A stretch of DNA of 64,000 nt from Bartonella raoultii. GTDB lineage: Bacteria; Pseudomonadota; Alphaproteobacteria; Rhizobiales; Rhizobiaceae. Below the pieces are notes generated by a model. That model saw nothing but the letters and a program-made list of their open reading frames with translations, was not told the DNA's origin and made no database searches. The stretch is from the NCBI RefSeq assembly GCF_019659805.1, contig NZ_JAIFRO010000003.1, positions 62,001 to 126,000 on the forward strand, read 5' to 3'. Position 1 is the first letter of the stretch. The number at the start of each line of letters is the position of its first letter. This document shows, piece after piece, positions 44,034-53,088 of this stretch. The translations under genes were made by a program, and so were the position numbers.

Positions 44034-45494
44034 ATGGTTTTTTTTCCAGTTGCGGATTACCGCCCAGATGTTGCGGTTGTCAACGGCAGCTTTACAGATA
44101 CACTTGTGAATGTTTTACCGGCAGATGGTGGCTACATTCCTATGCCTAGTGCAACGGTTGTTTCTAAGTTGCCTTTGGCAGAGAAGCCGTTGGGTTGTAT
44201 CGCCTTTAGAAGTGGCAATGGTGTCAAGATCATCGTAGGAGGCAAGCAAAAGCTTTATAGTTATGATAGTCAAACGCAGGGTTGGAAAGATATAAGCCAA
44301 AGTGGTGTGATGTATCATGCGCATGAAGATAATCAATGGTCGTTTGCTTTGTTTGGTCAAAGAGTTATTGCGGTCAATAAAAATGATAAACCGCAAGTCT
44401 TTAATGCCCATAGTTCTGAACGGTTTGAAGATTTAGACGGCAATCCACCGAAAGCAGGGTTGGTGAAGGTTTGGGGACCTTTTGTTTGTCTGATGCAACT
44501 CACAGATCACCCCAATCGCATTCATTGGTCTGGTTTGGAAGATGCAACCCATTGGACCGTTAAGCAGAAAAATTGCGATTTTCAGGATTTTCCGGATGGA
44601 GAATATGTACAGGGTGCAACGGAATCTACCAATCCGCTCATATTTATGCGTTCTGCTGTTTATGCAGGAACTTTTGTTGCGGGTTCTAAGATAGTGTTTA
44701 CGTTTCAAAAGATCCAAGACAAGCGAGGAGTACGCAGTGCAGCTTCTATAGCTTGTCGAGGCAGTGATGCTTTTTTTGCCGGTGATGGTGGCTTTTATCA
44801 GATGCGTTTGGATGGACAACTTTTGCCGATAGGCTTTGAAAAGGTTGATAGAACGGTTTTTAAAAACTTTGATAAACTTGCCCTTGATGAGATGCAAGGA
44901 GTGATAGACCCCGTTGATAACCGGATTTACTGGTCCTTAAAGAAAGGCAATAACGAGCAAACGACCTTTGTTTATGATTGGGGTTTGCAGAAATGGTCGA
45001 CGATACAGGGCAAGCCTTTCACGTTGTTTCCAGTGTTTACGACAGGTTATACTTTGGAACAGTTGGATGAGATCTCAATAAATCTTGAGTCCTTGCCGGC
45101 TTCTTTAGACAGCCCCCGTTGGCAAAGTGGTGCACCTATCCTTGGGGCTTTTAATGAACAAAATCATCTTGTTATGTTTACAGGAGCGCCGATGGAGGCA
45201 ACTCTTGTATCGCAAGAGATGGGGGCACCGGATGGAAGTTTTAGCTTTATCACGAAGATGTTTGCAGAGGTTGATACAACGCAAGGTCTTTTAAGCATAG
45301 GTGAGAGAAGATTGCGTAATCATGATACGCCGATTACATGGCACAAGGAGAGGGGGTGTTCTTATATTACGGGCGCTTATCATGGTCGCTCACGCAATCG
45401 TTATCACCGCTTTAAATTGCGTATTCCCGAACATGAACTTTGGACGATGATTACTGGCTTTAATGCGGATTTACGTCCTTTAGGTAGGGGATAA
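44034..45494 (+). CDS. Packaged DNA stabilisation protein, P22 gp10-like
   Basis: Protein of 486 aa. The N-terminal FPVADYRPDVAVVNGSFTDTLVNVLPADGGYIPMPS, then beta-rich repeats with WKDIS, HWSGLEDATHW, CRGSDAFFAGDGGFYQM and VYDWGLQKWSTI, are typical of gp10-like tail plug components that keep DNA inside the head. The start at 44034 follows the previous stop by one base; a longer frame overlaps the adaptor gene and is rejected. Confidence 0.8.
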   Translation: MVFFPVADYRPDVAVVNGSFTDTLVNVLPADGGYIPMPSATVVSKLPLAEKPLGCIAFRSGNGVKIIVGGKQKLYSYDSQTQGWKDISQSGVMYHAHEDNQWSFALFGQRVIAVNKNDKPQVFNAHSSERFEDLDGNPPKAGLVKVWGPFVCLMQLTDHPNRIHWSGLEDATHWTVKQKNCDFQDFPDGEYVQGATESTNPLIFMRSAVYAGTFVAGSKIVFTFQKIQDKRGVRSAASIACRGSDAFFAGDGGFYQMRLDGQLLPIGFEKVDRTVFKNFDKLALDEMQGVIDPVDNRIYWSLKKGNNEQTTFVYDWGLQKWSTIQGKPFTLFPVFTTGYTLEQLDEISINLESLPASLDSPRWQSGAPILGAFNEQNHLVMFTGAPMEATLVSQEMGAPDGSFSFITKMFAEVDTTQGLLSIGERRLRNHDTPITWHKERGCSYITGAYHGRSRNRYHRFKLRIPEHELWTMITGFNADLRPLGRG

Positions 45495-45931
45495 TGGCAA
45501 AAGTCTATTTGACCAGTTCTTGGGATATGGAGCGTATAGCGCCTTATCTAGAAGAGATACTTGCGTCATTGAGTGCGTATGTAGAGCGTTTCAAACATGA
45601 AGTTACGTTGCAAGAAATCATTGAAGCCATTTGCACGGGCAAAAAACAGTTATGGCTTGTTTTGGATGATGACGAGCGCTTTTTAGCAGCAGTTACGACC
45701 CAGATACAAGAAACCGTTTTAGGAAAGAAGCGTGCCTTGATTTGTGAATGTAGTGGCAAGGGTGTTCTTGGTCTTATTGAGAATTTGCACTCTATAGAGG
45801 ATTGGGCAGTTGAGAATGGTGCTTTAGAACTGGAGATTTTAGGGCGTTTTGGTTGGAAACGAGCACTCAGCAAACAGGGTTATGAGATAGATATGCTTTA
45901 CTATAGGAAGGATTTGAGACATGGGGAGTAG
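45494..45931 (+). CDS. Small GNAT-like virion-cluster protein
   Basis: Protein of 145 aa with a layout like the GNAT-type proteins found in podovirus tail clusters: LWLVLDDDERFLAAVTTQI strand pair, then LICECSGKG and an ALELEILGRFGWKRALSKQGYEI ending. An acetyl-CoA loop is not convincing, so it may be structural. It overlaps both neighbours slightly, fitting a tightly coupled operon. Confidence 0.55.
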   Translation: MAKVYLTSSWDMERIAPYLEEILASLSAYVERFKHEVTLQEIIEAICTGKKQLWLVLDDDERFLAAVTTQIQETVLGKKRALICECSGKGVLGLIENLHSIEDWAVENGALELEILGRFGWKRALSKQGYEIDMLYYRKDLRHGE

Positions 45932-46766
45932 GAGCCCAACAGAAACACAACAAAAGCAGGTGCAAACAAGCGCCCCTCCTGCTTGGATGGAGAATGTCTT
46001 TAAGCGTGGTGGTGCGGATGCTTATCAAATGTATAATACAGGGATGGGTGGGAATGTTTATGGTGGACCTCGTGTTGCGCCATTAAGTGATCAGACGCGC
46101 TATGCCATTGGTGGACTTGGGAGTATTCCTAGCCATTACCAAAATCGTTCTTTGATGAATACAGTCTACAATCCAACATCAGCAGCAAATAATCTTGGAA
46201 GAATGGCTTCTGGTGATCTGGTTGGACAAAATCCCTTTTTTAATGCTGCTCTTCAAAAGAGTTTAGACCGTGCAAGAGATACTATTCATAGCTCTTTTGC
46301 AGGAGCAGGTCGTTATGGGTCCGGTGCACATACGGGTGTTTTGGCAAATGAACTTGGAGCTTTGTCTACAAGTGCTACAGCGAACCAATACAATCAAGAT
46401 GTACAAAATATGATGCAAGCGAATGCAATGATTGACCAAGCTAACCAAAATCAGTTGGGTGCTTCGAATAATTTCTTACAAGGTTATGGCAATGCTTATT
46501 CTAATGCCATACAGGGTGGAGGTGTGCTTGATAATTACAATCAGAGAGTTGTTGATGCCAACCGCGAACGTTGGATGGAGCAAGACAATAGCGGTTGGAA
46601 TAGATTGAACATGTTAATGAATGCGGGGCATGGTTTTGCAGGAAATTATGGTACGACTATGAATAATATGACAGGTTCTGAGATGCAAGGCAACGACCCT
46701 TGGAAGAACGCTATAGGGATTTTAGCTAGCCTTGGTCAATTTGCTTCACGTTATACAGGAAAATAA
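45921..46766 (+). CDS. Glycine/asparagine-rich ejection-type protein
   Basis: Protein of 281 aa, rich in Gly, Asn, Gln and Ala (SSFAGAGRYGSGAHTGVLAN, QANQNQLGASNNFLQGYGNAY). This low-complexity helix pattern is common among P22-like proteins ejected with the DNA. A role comparable to gp7/gp20 is inferred from position between gp10-like and the next large ejection-type proteins. Confidence 0.55.
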   Translation: MGSRSPTETQQKQVQTSAPPAWMENVFKRGGADAYQMYNTGMGGNVYGGPRVAPLSDQTRYAIGGLGSIPSHYQNRSLMNTVYNPTSAANNLGRMASGDLVGQNPFFNAALQKSLDRARDTIHSSFAGAGRYGSGAHTGVLANELGALSTSATANQYNQDVQNMMQANAMIDQANQNQLGASNNFLQGYGNAYSNAIQGGGVLDNYNQRVVDANRERWMEQDNSGWNRLNMLMNAGHGFAGNYGTTMNNMTGSEMQGNDPWKNAIGILASLGQFASRYTGK

Positions 46767-46825
46767 TGAGAGAGGTGATGATGAAGATAATAACAAGTTC
46801 GGTTTAAAATGAAAAGGGTATAGGA

Positions 46826-48277
46826 ATGTCAAATAAATTCAAGGATCTTTTAATAGGAATGGTTGATACCATGTACGCCATGGATCCGTTGGCGTCACGT
46901 GTAATCATGAATAATGCACGTTTGTCACGAGAGGAAGCAAAACAAAAAGCAAATTATTTGCCTTATGGTATGCCCTCTTCACCTATAGCTACATTTGGTT
47001 CGCAAGCAAATCCTCTAGGTTTAGCTAAAAATATTCCTCCCTTACCAGATGTAAGTTCCTTGAAGGGAATAAAAGGAAATTTACCATTTTCTACATCTTT
47101 AAAACCTGTAACGAACGTTGACTCTTATTCATATCCTTTAAGTTTACCTAAAGATATGTCGCCTTTACCCGATGCAAGTTCTGAACCGGAATTATTACAA
47201 ATAAAACAAAACCAATTTCCAGAACCTATTTCAACGAAAGAACCACAAAAGTCTGTACCGCCACAACAAGGTGTCATTCCTAACCAATCGGCTGGTTTTC
47301 AACAGAGTTTTTGGGATCATCTACGGAGTCGAGAGTTTTTACAAAGATTATCGGATTATGGAATTGGTTATGCCTTATCAGATGGGACGGTAGCACAAAG
47401 CTTAGCGAGTGGAGCTATGAATCTTCGTCGTGGTGATATGGAAAGAGAAAAAAGCAATCAAGTTAACCAAACTGTCGAATACCTGAAGTCTAAAGGCTAC
47501 AGTGAAGAAGAAGCGCGGGTTATGGCAAGCAATCCTCAAATGCTTAGTGCACTGCTAACAGGTGGTGATAAACCTAAACTTTCTGTTGATTACCAATTGA
47601 TTACCAATCCTGAGACTGGAGAGTATGAAGCAAAGATTATTAAGGGAAGTAAGACATATGACGAAATACAACAGCGTGAACAGTTGAAAAAATTACAAAT
47701 AGTAGATGCTCAAATTATGAAAGAGAGCATGAAAAATACGATAAATGAAGCAATCAAAATTCTTAAAACAAGTCCTGAATTAGCCGCAGGGAAAATGGGG
47801 CAATTTTTGCAAAATTTGTGGAACACACCAGCAGCAAGTTTGAAAGGTCATCTTGAATCTATCAGATCTGGAGTGATGCTTCAGAAATTAGCCCTGATTA
47901 GGTCAATATCAGGTACTGGCGCTTCGGGATTAGGTCCTTTATCTGATAAAGAAGGTGTGAAACTAGAAAATGTTTATCTGAGTATACAACAGAGTAATAA
48001 CCCTAAAGAGCTTATAAGAAATTTGGAACGTTTACAGGAAATTTACAGTAAAGTCACAAATGCTCAATTATCTATTTTGATTAATGATAATATTTCACCT
48101 TCAGATATACTTGCAGCATTTGGAAGTAAAGCACAGCATTCTATAGATTCGCCAACTCTTACGGGAAAGTATGCGGGCGTATCATTTATTACTACAAACG
48201 AAGAGGTACAAAAACTTCCTAAAGGATCAAAATTTGCCTTTCTTACTAACAACGGCATAAAGATTTATGAAAGGTAA
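46826..48277 (+). CDS. Ejection-type virion protein, unrecognised
   Basis: Protein of 483 aa. The N-terminal 170 residues are proline-rich with two related segments (LAKNIPPLPDVSS and LPKDMSPLPDASS), then alanine- and glutamine-rich helices. No enzymatic motif seen. Its place before the long protein at 48283 and a transglycosylase suggests one of three internal proteins forming the DNA-ejection conduit. Confidence 0.55.
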   Translation: MSNKFKDLLIGMVDTMYAMDPLASRVIMNNARLSREEAKQKANYLPYGMPSSPIATFGSQANPLGLAKNIPPLPDVSSLKGIKGNLPFSTSLKPVTNVDSYSYPLSLPKDMSPLPDASSEPELLQIKQNQFPEPISTKEPQKSVPPQQGVIPNQSAGFQQSFWDHLRSREFLQRLSDYGIGYALSDGTVAQSLASGAMNLRRGDMEREKSNQVNQTVEYLKSKGYSEEEARVMASNPQMLSALLTGGDKPKLSVDYQLITNPETGEYEAKIIKGSKTYDEIQQREQLKKLQIVDAQIMKESMKNTINEAIKILKTSPELAAGKMGQFLQNLWNTPAASLKGHLESIRSGVMLQKLALIRSISGTGASGLGPLSDKEGVKLENVYLSIQQSNNPKELIRNLERLQEIYSKVTNAQLSILINDNISPSDILAAFGSKAQHSIDSPTLTGKYAGVSFITTNEEVQKLPKGSKFAFLTNNGIKIYER

Positions 48278-48282
48278 GTTGT

Positions 48283-50400
48283 ATGACGTCTTCTCTTGAA
48301 AATCACAGCAACCAGATACCGGATTGGCTAAAACAATACAAATTAATTGATACTATTCCAAATACTTCAAGTTCTACGGATTTGGTTGACAATAAAACTC
48401 AATCTATACCGGATTGGCTAAAACAATACAAATTAATTGACACTATTCCAAATACTTCACTTTTTGCAGATTTTAAAGATAACAGAGACCAGCAAAATAC
48501 CATAGCTTCGACTGCTCTTGATGGTAAAGATTGGACTAGGTTGCGTGCATTTTTGAACAATATCGCATCTGGTTTGATTGGGGGGTATAGTGATGAAGCG
48601 CAAGCTGTTTTAAAAGCAGGACCCGTCGCTTATTGGAGTGGAGATAAAGAGGCAGAAGAAATCTATGAAAAAAACTTAGCAAAAGAACGAGCTTATTTAA
48701 AAGCCTTGGAAAATAAACATCCTTATGTCTCTAATGCTGCTTATTTTGCTGGCGCGGTTATACCGACAATATTATCTTTATTATTTCCTATGCTAGGAGC
48801 AGCAAGAGCTGGTATAACATTTGGTAATCTTGGTAGAGCGGCGCTTTTAGGAGCGGGTTCTGGTGCTTTTCATGGCTCTGGAGCAGGAGACGGTTTTTAT
48901 GGTCGTCTTGGTTCGGCAGGGATTGGTGGTGTTACTGGCGCAGTAGCAGCACCTGTTGGTTCTCTTGCTGGTACAGGAGTTTCTTGGGGATTAAGAAAAG
49001 CGGGACATGGATTGCAACATGTTCCTTTTGTAAGAGGGCATTTTAATCCTGCTTATAAAGACGTTCAAACTAAAGCCGTTAGGGAAGTTGCCAAAACATT
49101 ATATGATGATGGTGTCGAGAATGTTGCAGAACGTCTTGCCAGTGCACCACGTCACGCATTTTTGACAGATATTAGTCCGAATTTAGAAGTATCACTTGCA
49201 AATATGGGGAAAACAAATACGCGCGTTTCTGAACTTTTGAAACATGCTCATGGGGAAAGGGTGCAGAATGCTATCCGCCGTCTTGGTCAATCAGCAGATG
49301 AAAACATTACCCCTCTTCAAGATACGAAAGTTTTAAAAAGGTCTCTTCAAGAGCAAGGAAAAAGAGAGTATGACCCACTTTATGCACAAGTGCATCGTAC
49401 TCCAGTAGGAAAAGAACATTATGCAGCTCTTAATGAGCTTTTTGAAAATGAAGCATTTCAAGAAGCAGTCGAGCGAGCCGTTAAAGTCTTAAAAAAGGAT
49501 CGTCGTAATGCAAAACCAGAAATGTTTTCTTCGAAAGATTTTAGGCATATTAACTATAAGCCTACGATGGAGTTATTAGATCAAACGAAGAAGTCCCTCG
49601 ATTACCTTCGCAATAAATATCATAATGTGGGCGATAATCAAATGGCTTCTGTATATCAATCTCTTAAGAAAGACTTAGTAGAGATAGCGGATCAAATTTC
49701 TCCTACTTATAAAGCAGCACGTGGTAGTGTAGCAAAATATGAAGGTTTTGAAGAAGCGATACAACAAGGCAAAAAAATTGCAGAAAGAGATGTTTCAGGA
49801 GAAGGGATTGCAGAAGGTCTTCGTAAAGGAGCAATGCCGGATGGTCTTAATACCTATCGCGTAGGGATGAGGGACTATATCGATGAGATATTAAAAAGAT
49901 CTGGCCCTATTAATAGACTTTCGAATATTTTACAAACGGGTCGTATGTCCGAAAATCTAGGCAGATCTTTAAACCCTCAAAATCTTAAAGTGTTTAGAAA
50001 AGCTGTAGATGATGAAAAATTTTATGAAGATGCAGCCAAAAGAGCATTAAAGTCGTTTCAAGGGACCCCAGAGGTTTCTTCTTTAAGAGGTATTAATATA
50101 CCATACGGAAAAGTGAGTGCAGCCCATGAAACGGCAAAAGTTATTCAAAATATGTTATCTGATACGATTAGAAAGTTACCTCAAAAAGAAAGACAAATAT
50201 TTGAACGTGATATGGCAAAGTTATCAACTTTTGGCATTGAAGGTATGAGTCAACAGGAGGTTGCTCAAATGTTACAAAAGTTCATAAACTGGCATAAAAG
50301 AGGAGTTTTGAATGAGCAGAGAGCGCATATCATTGTTTCGGCACTGATGGGTGAAGTGGGAAGATGGGGAAGGAGTCAAGTTCATGCTCCACAACAATAG
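48283..50400 (+). CDS. Large internal/ejection protein with membrane-like segment
   Basis: Protein of 705 aa. The first 60 residues contain a duplicated segment (IPDWLKQYKLIDTIPNTS twice). About 150-240 are hydrophobic and glycine-rich (YFAGAVIPTILSLLFPMLGAA, GGVTGAVAAPVGSLAGTGV), able to insert in a membrane. The rest is charged helices. This fits an ejected protein that spans the cell envelope. The gene overlaps the transglycosylase by 17 bases. Confidence 0.6.
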   Translation: MTSSLENHSNQIPDWLKQYKLIDTIPNTSSSTDLVDNKTQSIPDWLKQYKLIDTIPNTSLFADFKDNRDQQNTIASTALDGKDWTRLRAFLNNIASGLIGGYSDEAQAVLKAGPVAYWSGDKEAEEIYEKNLAKERAYLKALENKHPYVSNAAYFAGAVIPTILSLLFPMLGAARAGITFGNLGRAALLGAGSGAFHGSGAGDGFYGRLGSAGIGGVTGAVAAPVGSLAGTGVSWGLRKAGHGLQHVPFVRGHFNPAYKDVQTKAVREVAKTLYDDGVENVAERLASAPRHAFLTDISPNLEVSLANMGKTNTRVSELLKHAHGERVQNAIRRLGQSADENITPLQDTKVLKRSLQEQGKREYDPLYAQVHRTPVGKEHYAALNELFENEAFQEAVERAVKVLKKDRRNAKPEMFSSKDFRHINYKPTMELLDQTKKSLDYLRNKYHNVGDNQMASVYQSLKKDLVEIADQISPTYKAARGSVAKYEGFEEAIQQGKKIAERDVSGEGIAEGLRKGAMPDGLNTYRVGMRDYIDEILKRSGPINRLSNILQTGRMSENLGRSLNPQNLKVFRKAVDDEKFYEDAAKRALKSFQGTPEVSSLRGINIPYGKVSAAHETAKVIQNMLSDTIRKLPQKERQIFERDMAKLSTFGIEGMSQQEVAQMLQKFINWHKRGVLNEQRAHIIVSALMGEVGRWGRSQVHAPQQ
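48316..48469 (+). repeat. 54-bp tandem-type repeat in the ejection gene
   Basis: Units at 48316-48369 and 48416-48469, exactly 100 bp apart, differ at one base and encode the same 18 residues. Confidence 0.85.
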
Positions 50401-51040
50401 CCATGTCGCTCAAGCGATCCGCCAGACAGCGGCACGTTATGGGATCCCTGAAAGTTATTTATACCGTGTTGCGCAAGTGGAGAGTGGAGGCAATCCCAAT
50501 GCAAGGAATCCACGCTCTTCTGCTGGTGGTTTGTATCAGTTTATAGACAGCACAGCCAAGCAATATGGTTTGCAGGACCGTTTTGATCCCGTACAAGCAG
50601 CCGATGCGATGGGTAGACTTACCCTTGATAATCGCAATCATTTAAGCCGTGTGTTGGGAAGAGCGCCAACAGAGGCAGAATTGTATTTAGCGCATCAACA
50701 AGGGGCAAGGGGTGCAGCGCGTCTTTTACAAAATCCTCATGCCAATGCGGCCCAATTGGTTGGCAGCAATGCAGTTGGTTTGAACAGTGGTAACAATGCG
50801 ATGCGTGCTGGTGACTTTATCAATCGCGTGTTTCAAATGTATGGTGGACAGCCATCTTATAGAAGTCCTTTTGTACAAGGTCGCTATGACAATAGGACGC
50901 ATTTGTTAGAGGTTTTACGGGCATTATTGGCTTCACAGGCTTCACAAGAAGAGCCTTCAGAAGAAGATGAGAGCGAAGCTTCTGCTGCTTACGAACAGCC
51001 CTTTATGGGGCAATTGATGCGGGCATTTTACGGCATTTAG
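50384..51040 (+). CDS. Virion lytic transglycosylase
   Basis: Protein of 218 aa with an SLT-type domain: catalytic E33 in YRVAQVESGGNPNAR, then SSAGGLYQFIDSTAKQYG and a TEAELYLAHQQG segment. It cleaves the glycan strand so that DNA can pass the peptidoglycan during entry. The start at 50384 follows AAGGAG; the upstream extension would be inside the previous gene. The C-terminal third is variable and acidic. Confidence 0.85.
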   Translation: MLHNNSHVAQAIRQTAARYGIPESYLYRVAQVESGGNPNARNPRSSAGGLYQFIDSTAKQYGLQDRFDPVQAADAMGRLTLDNRNHLSRVLGRAPTEAELYLAHQQGARGAARLLQNPHANAAQLVGSNAVGLNSGNNAMRAGDFINRVFQMYGGQPSYRSPFVQGRYDNRTHLLEVLRALLASQASQEEPSEEDESEASAAYEQPFMGQLMRAFYGI

Positions 51041-51051
51041 GATTGAGCAAC

Positions 51052-52059
51052 ATGTCAACGATTTATGATTGGTCGCATCAGGCGTCAGAGAATACGCATG
51101 CGGATGTTTTGATTAATTGGGCAGAAGGTCAAGCTCCCAGTACGGTCAACAACAGTGCACGTGTTATGATGCAACGGATCAAAGAGTATCTCTTAGATAC
51201 GGGTGGAGCGCTTGAAGGGATTGTTGAGGTTGATGCAACGCAACAAAAGACAGAGATCAGGTTAGAAACGCATTGTCAGTTTTTAGAGTATAGAAACGGT
51301 ATCCATTTGCGTTTTTTATCGCGCGGTCAGAATGTAGGTTCGACCAGTGTTTCATTAAATGGACTTGGGAGTAAAACCGTTTATAAGGCAACAGCCTTAG
51401 GGGCGGTTCCTTTAACAGGAGGCGAAATCCAAAGGGATTGTCTTTATAGCTTGGTGTTTAGAGAAGATGCTTGGCATTTGTTAAATCCTACACCAGTAGT
51501 ACAGAGAGAGTCTACAGATATCAGTCTTTATCCTTCCGGTTTTATAGGGACCTTTGCAATGCGCAATATTCCGGATGGTTGGTTGATCTGTGATGGAAAA
51601 GCCTATTCACGCATCACTTATAGAAGCTTATTTGAAGCGATAGGAACGGCTTGGGGAGCAGGGGATGGCTTTTCTACCTTTCATGTTCCTGATTTGCGTG
51701 GTGTGTTTTTACGCGGTTTAGACAGTGGTCGTAATATTGATGCGCAGCGTGATTTTGCCAGCATACAAAAGGATTTAATGCATGCGCACCAACATAAGGG
51801 TCAAACGCTTTCAACCGAGCATCTTCTCGACAAGGAACATTATTGGGATGGGAATACGACGGATATTTTAGGTTATAAGCTTCGTTTATTTGAGGGTGGT
51901 GTACTCGCCAATTTTACAGGGGTAGAGAGCGAGTATATTGACGGCTATTTGATAGAACCTTATTCGGTTGATCATAGTCCTGATGTGAATCTTGAAAGAA
52001 CGGGTGAAGGGGAAACGCGCCCGATCAATATGTCTGTCCTTTTTTGCATAAAGACATGA
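51052..52059 (+). CDS. Tail-collar fibre protein 1
   Basis: Protein of 335 aa, first of three tandem paralogues. The conserved N-terminus (STIYDWSHQASENTHADVLINWAEGQAPSTVNNSARVMMQRIKEYLLDTGG) probably binds the virion. A beta-rich middle, then a Tail Collar domain (GFIGTFAMRNIPDGWLICDGKAYSR and VPDLRGVFLRGLDSGRN) follow. The C-terminus after it is unlike that of its neighbours and ends RPINMSVLFCIKT. The three copies may broaden host or receptor range. Confidence 0.82.
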   Translation: MSTIYDWSHQASENTHADVLINWAEGQAPSTVNNSARVMMQRIKEYLLDTGGALEGIVEVDATQQKTEIRLETHCQFLEYRNGIHLRFLSRGQNVGSTSVSLNGLGSKTVYKATALGAVPLTGGEIQRDCLYSLVFREDAWHLLNPTPVVQRESTDISLYPSGFIGTFAMRNIPDGWLICDGKAYSRITYRSLFEAIGTAWGAGDGFSTFHVPDLRGVFLRGLDSGRNIDAQRDFASIQKDLMHAHQHKGQTLSTEHLLDKEHYWDGNTTDILGYKLRLFEGGVLANFTGVESEYIDGYLIEPYSVDHSPDVNLERTGEGETRPINMSVLFCIKT

Positions 52060-52066
52060 GGGTTTT

Positions 52067-53080
52067 ATGTCGACGATTTACGATTGGTCTTTGACGGCAT
52101 CAGAGAATGCCCGTTGTGATGATGCTATCAATTGGTCAGAAGGACAATCCCCCAGCAGTGTCAATAACAGTGCACGTATGATGATGCAACGTGTAAGGGA
52201 ATATCTTTTTGACATGAGCGGTATGATTGAGAATAGATTTACAATTGATGCAAGACAGCAGACAACATCTATTCAATTACAAAGCCCATCACAATTTTTC
52301 ACCTATAAGAATGGTATCCATTTCCGTTTTAAAGCGAAGGAGAAGAATGTAGGCGCGACGAGGATTTCCTTAAATGATTTGCCAAGCCAAGCGGTTTACA
52401 AAGCAAGTGCTTTAGGGGTGCATCCTTTAACAGGTGGAGAGATACAAAAGGGGTGTATCTATAGCTTGGTGTACCGTGATGGTGTTTGGCATTTGCTCAA
52501 TCCTACCCCCGCTTCCTTACCCAAACTATCCGATTTTTCTCGTTATGCGACCGGCAGTATTTGTGCTTTTGGCATGCAACATCTTCCCTCAGGTTGGTTG
52601 TTGTGTGATGGCAAAGCCTATTTACGCAGTGAGTATAGCGCTTTGTTTGAAGCGATAAGCACGCGCTGGGGTGGGAGTGAGAGTTGGACCAAATTTAATG
52701 TTCCTGATTTGCGTGGGATGTTTTTACGCTGTGTTGATGATGAGCGTAGCATTGATCCTTTTCGTATTCTAGGCACGTTACAGAAGGATTCGATGAAGAT
52801 CCATAGCCATGGAGGAAGCAGTTTTTCTATTTTGAATAACGAAGGGGATAGCGAAAGTTGGTATGGTTATAGCACGATTATTTGGGGCTATATGTTCAAT
52901 GAGCAGCAAAGAGCCAAACTTGCAGAACGGCTTGGTGTTCGGGTTGAGGATATACGTGTTCACCATAAGATAGCTTTTCCCCGTTCTCATCTTCATATGC
53001 ATGATGTTGTTTTGGAGGGTTCCGGTTCGGGGGAAACACGTCCTGTCAATATAGCTGTACGCTTTGGAATTAAGACGTGA
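52067..53080 (+). CDS. Tail-collar fibre protein 2
   Basis: Protein of 337 aa, second paralogue. It shares the N-terminal YDW, INWSEGQSPSSVNNSARMMMQR and the collar motif GWLLCDGKAYLRSEYSALFEAI with VPDLRGMFLR. The region from about 235 to 310 is its own, the expected receptor-facing part. It ends in the same RPVNIAVRFGIKT pattern. The gene overlaps the downstream frame by a few bases. Confidence 0.82.
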   Translation: MSTIYDWSLTASENARCDDAINWSEGQSPSSVNNSARMMMQRVREYLFDMSGMIENRFTIDARQQTTSIQLQSPSQFFTYKNGIHFRFKAKEKNVGATRISLNDLPSQAVYKASALGVHPLTGGEIQKGCIYSLVYRDGVWHLLNPTPASLPKLSDFSRYATGSICAFGMQHLPSGWLLCDGKAYLRSEYSALFEAISTRWGGSESWTKFNVPDLRGMFLRCVDDERSIDPFRILGTLQKDSMKIHSHGGSSFSILNNEGDSESWYGYSTIIWGYMFNEQQRAKLAERLGVRVEDIRVHHKIAFPRSHLHMHDVVLEGSGSGETRPVNIAVRFGIKT

Positions 53081-53088
53081 GGGGTTTT

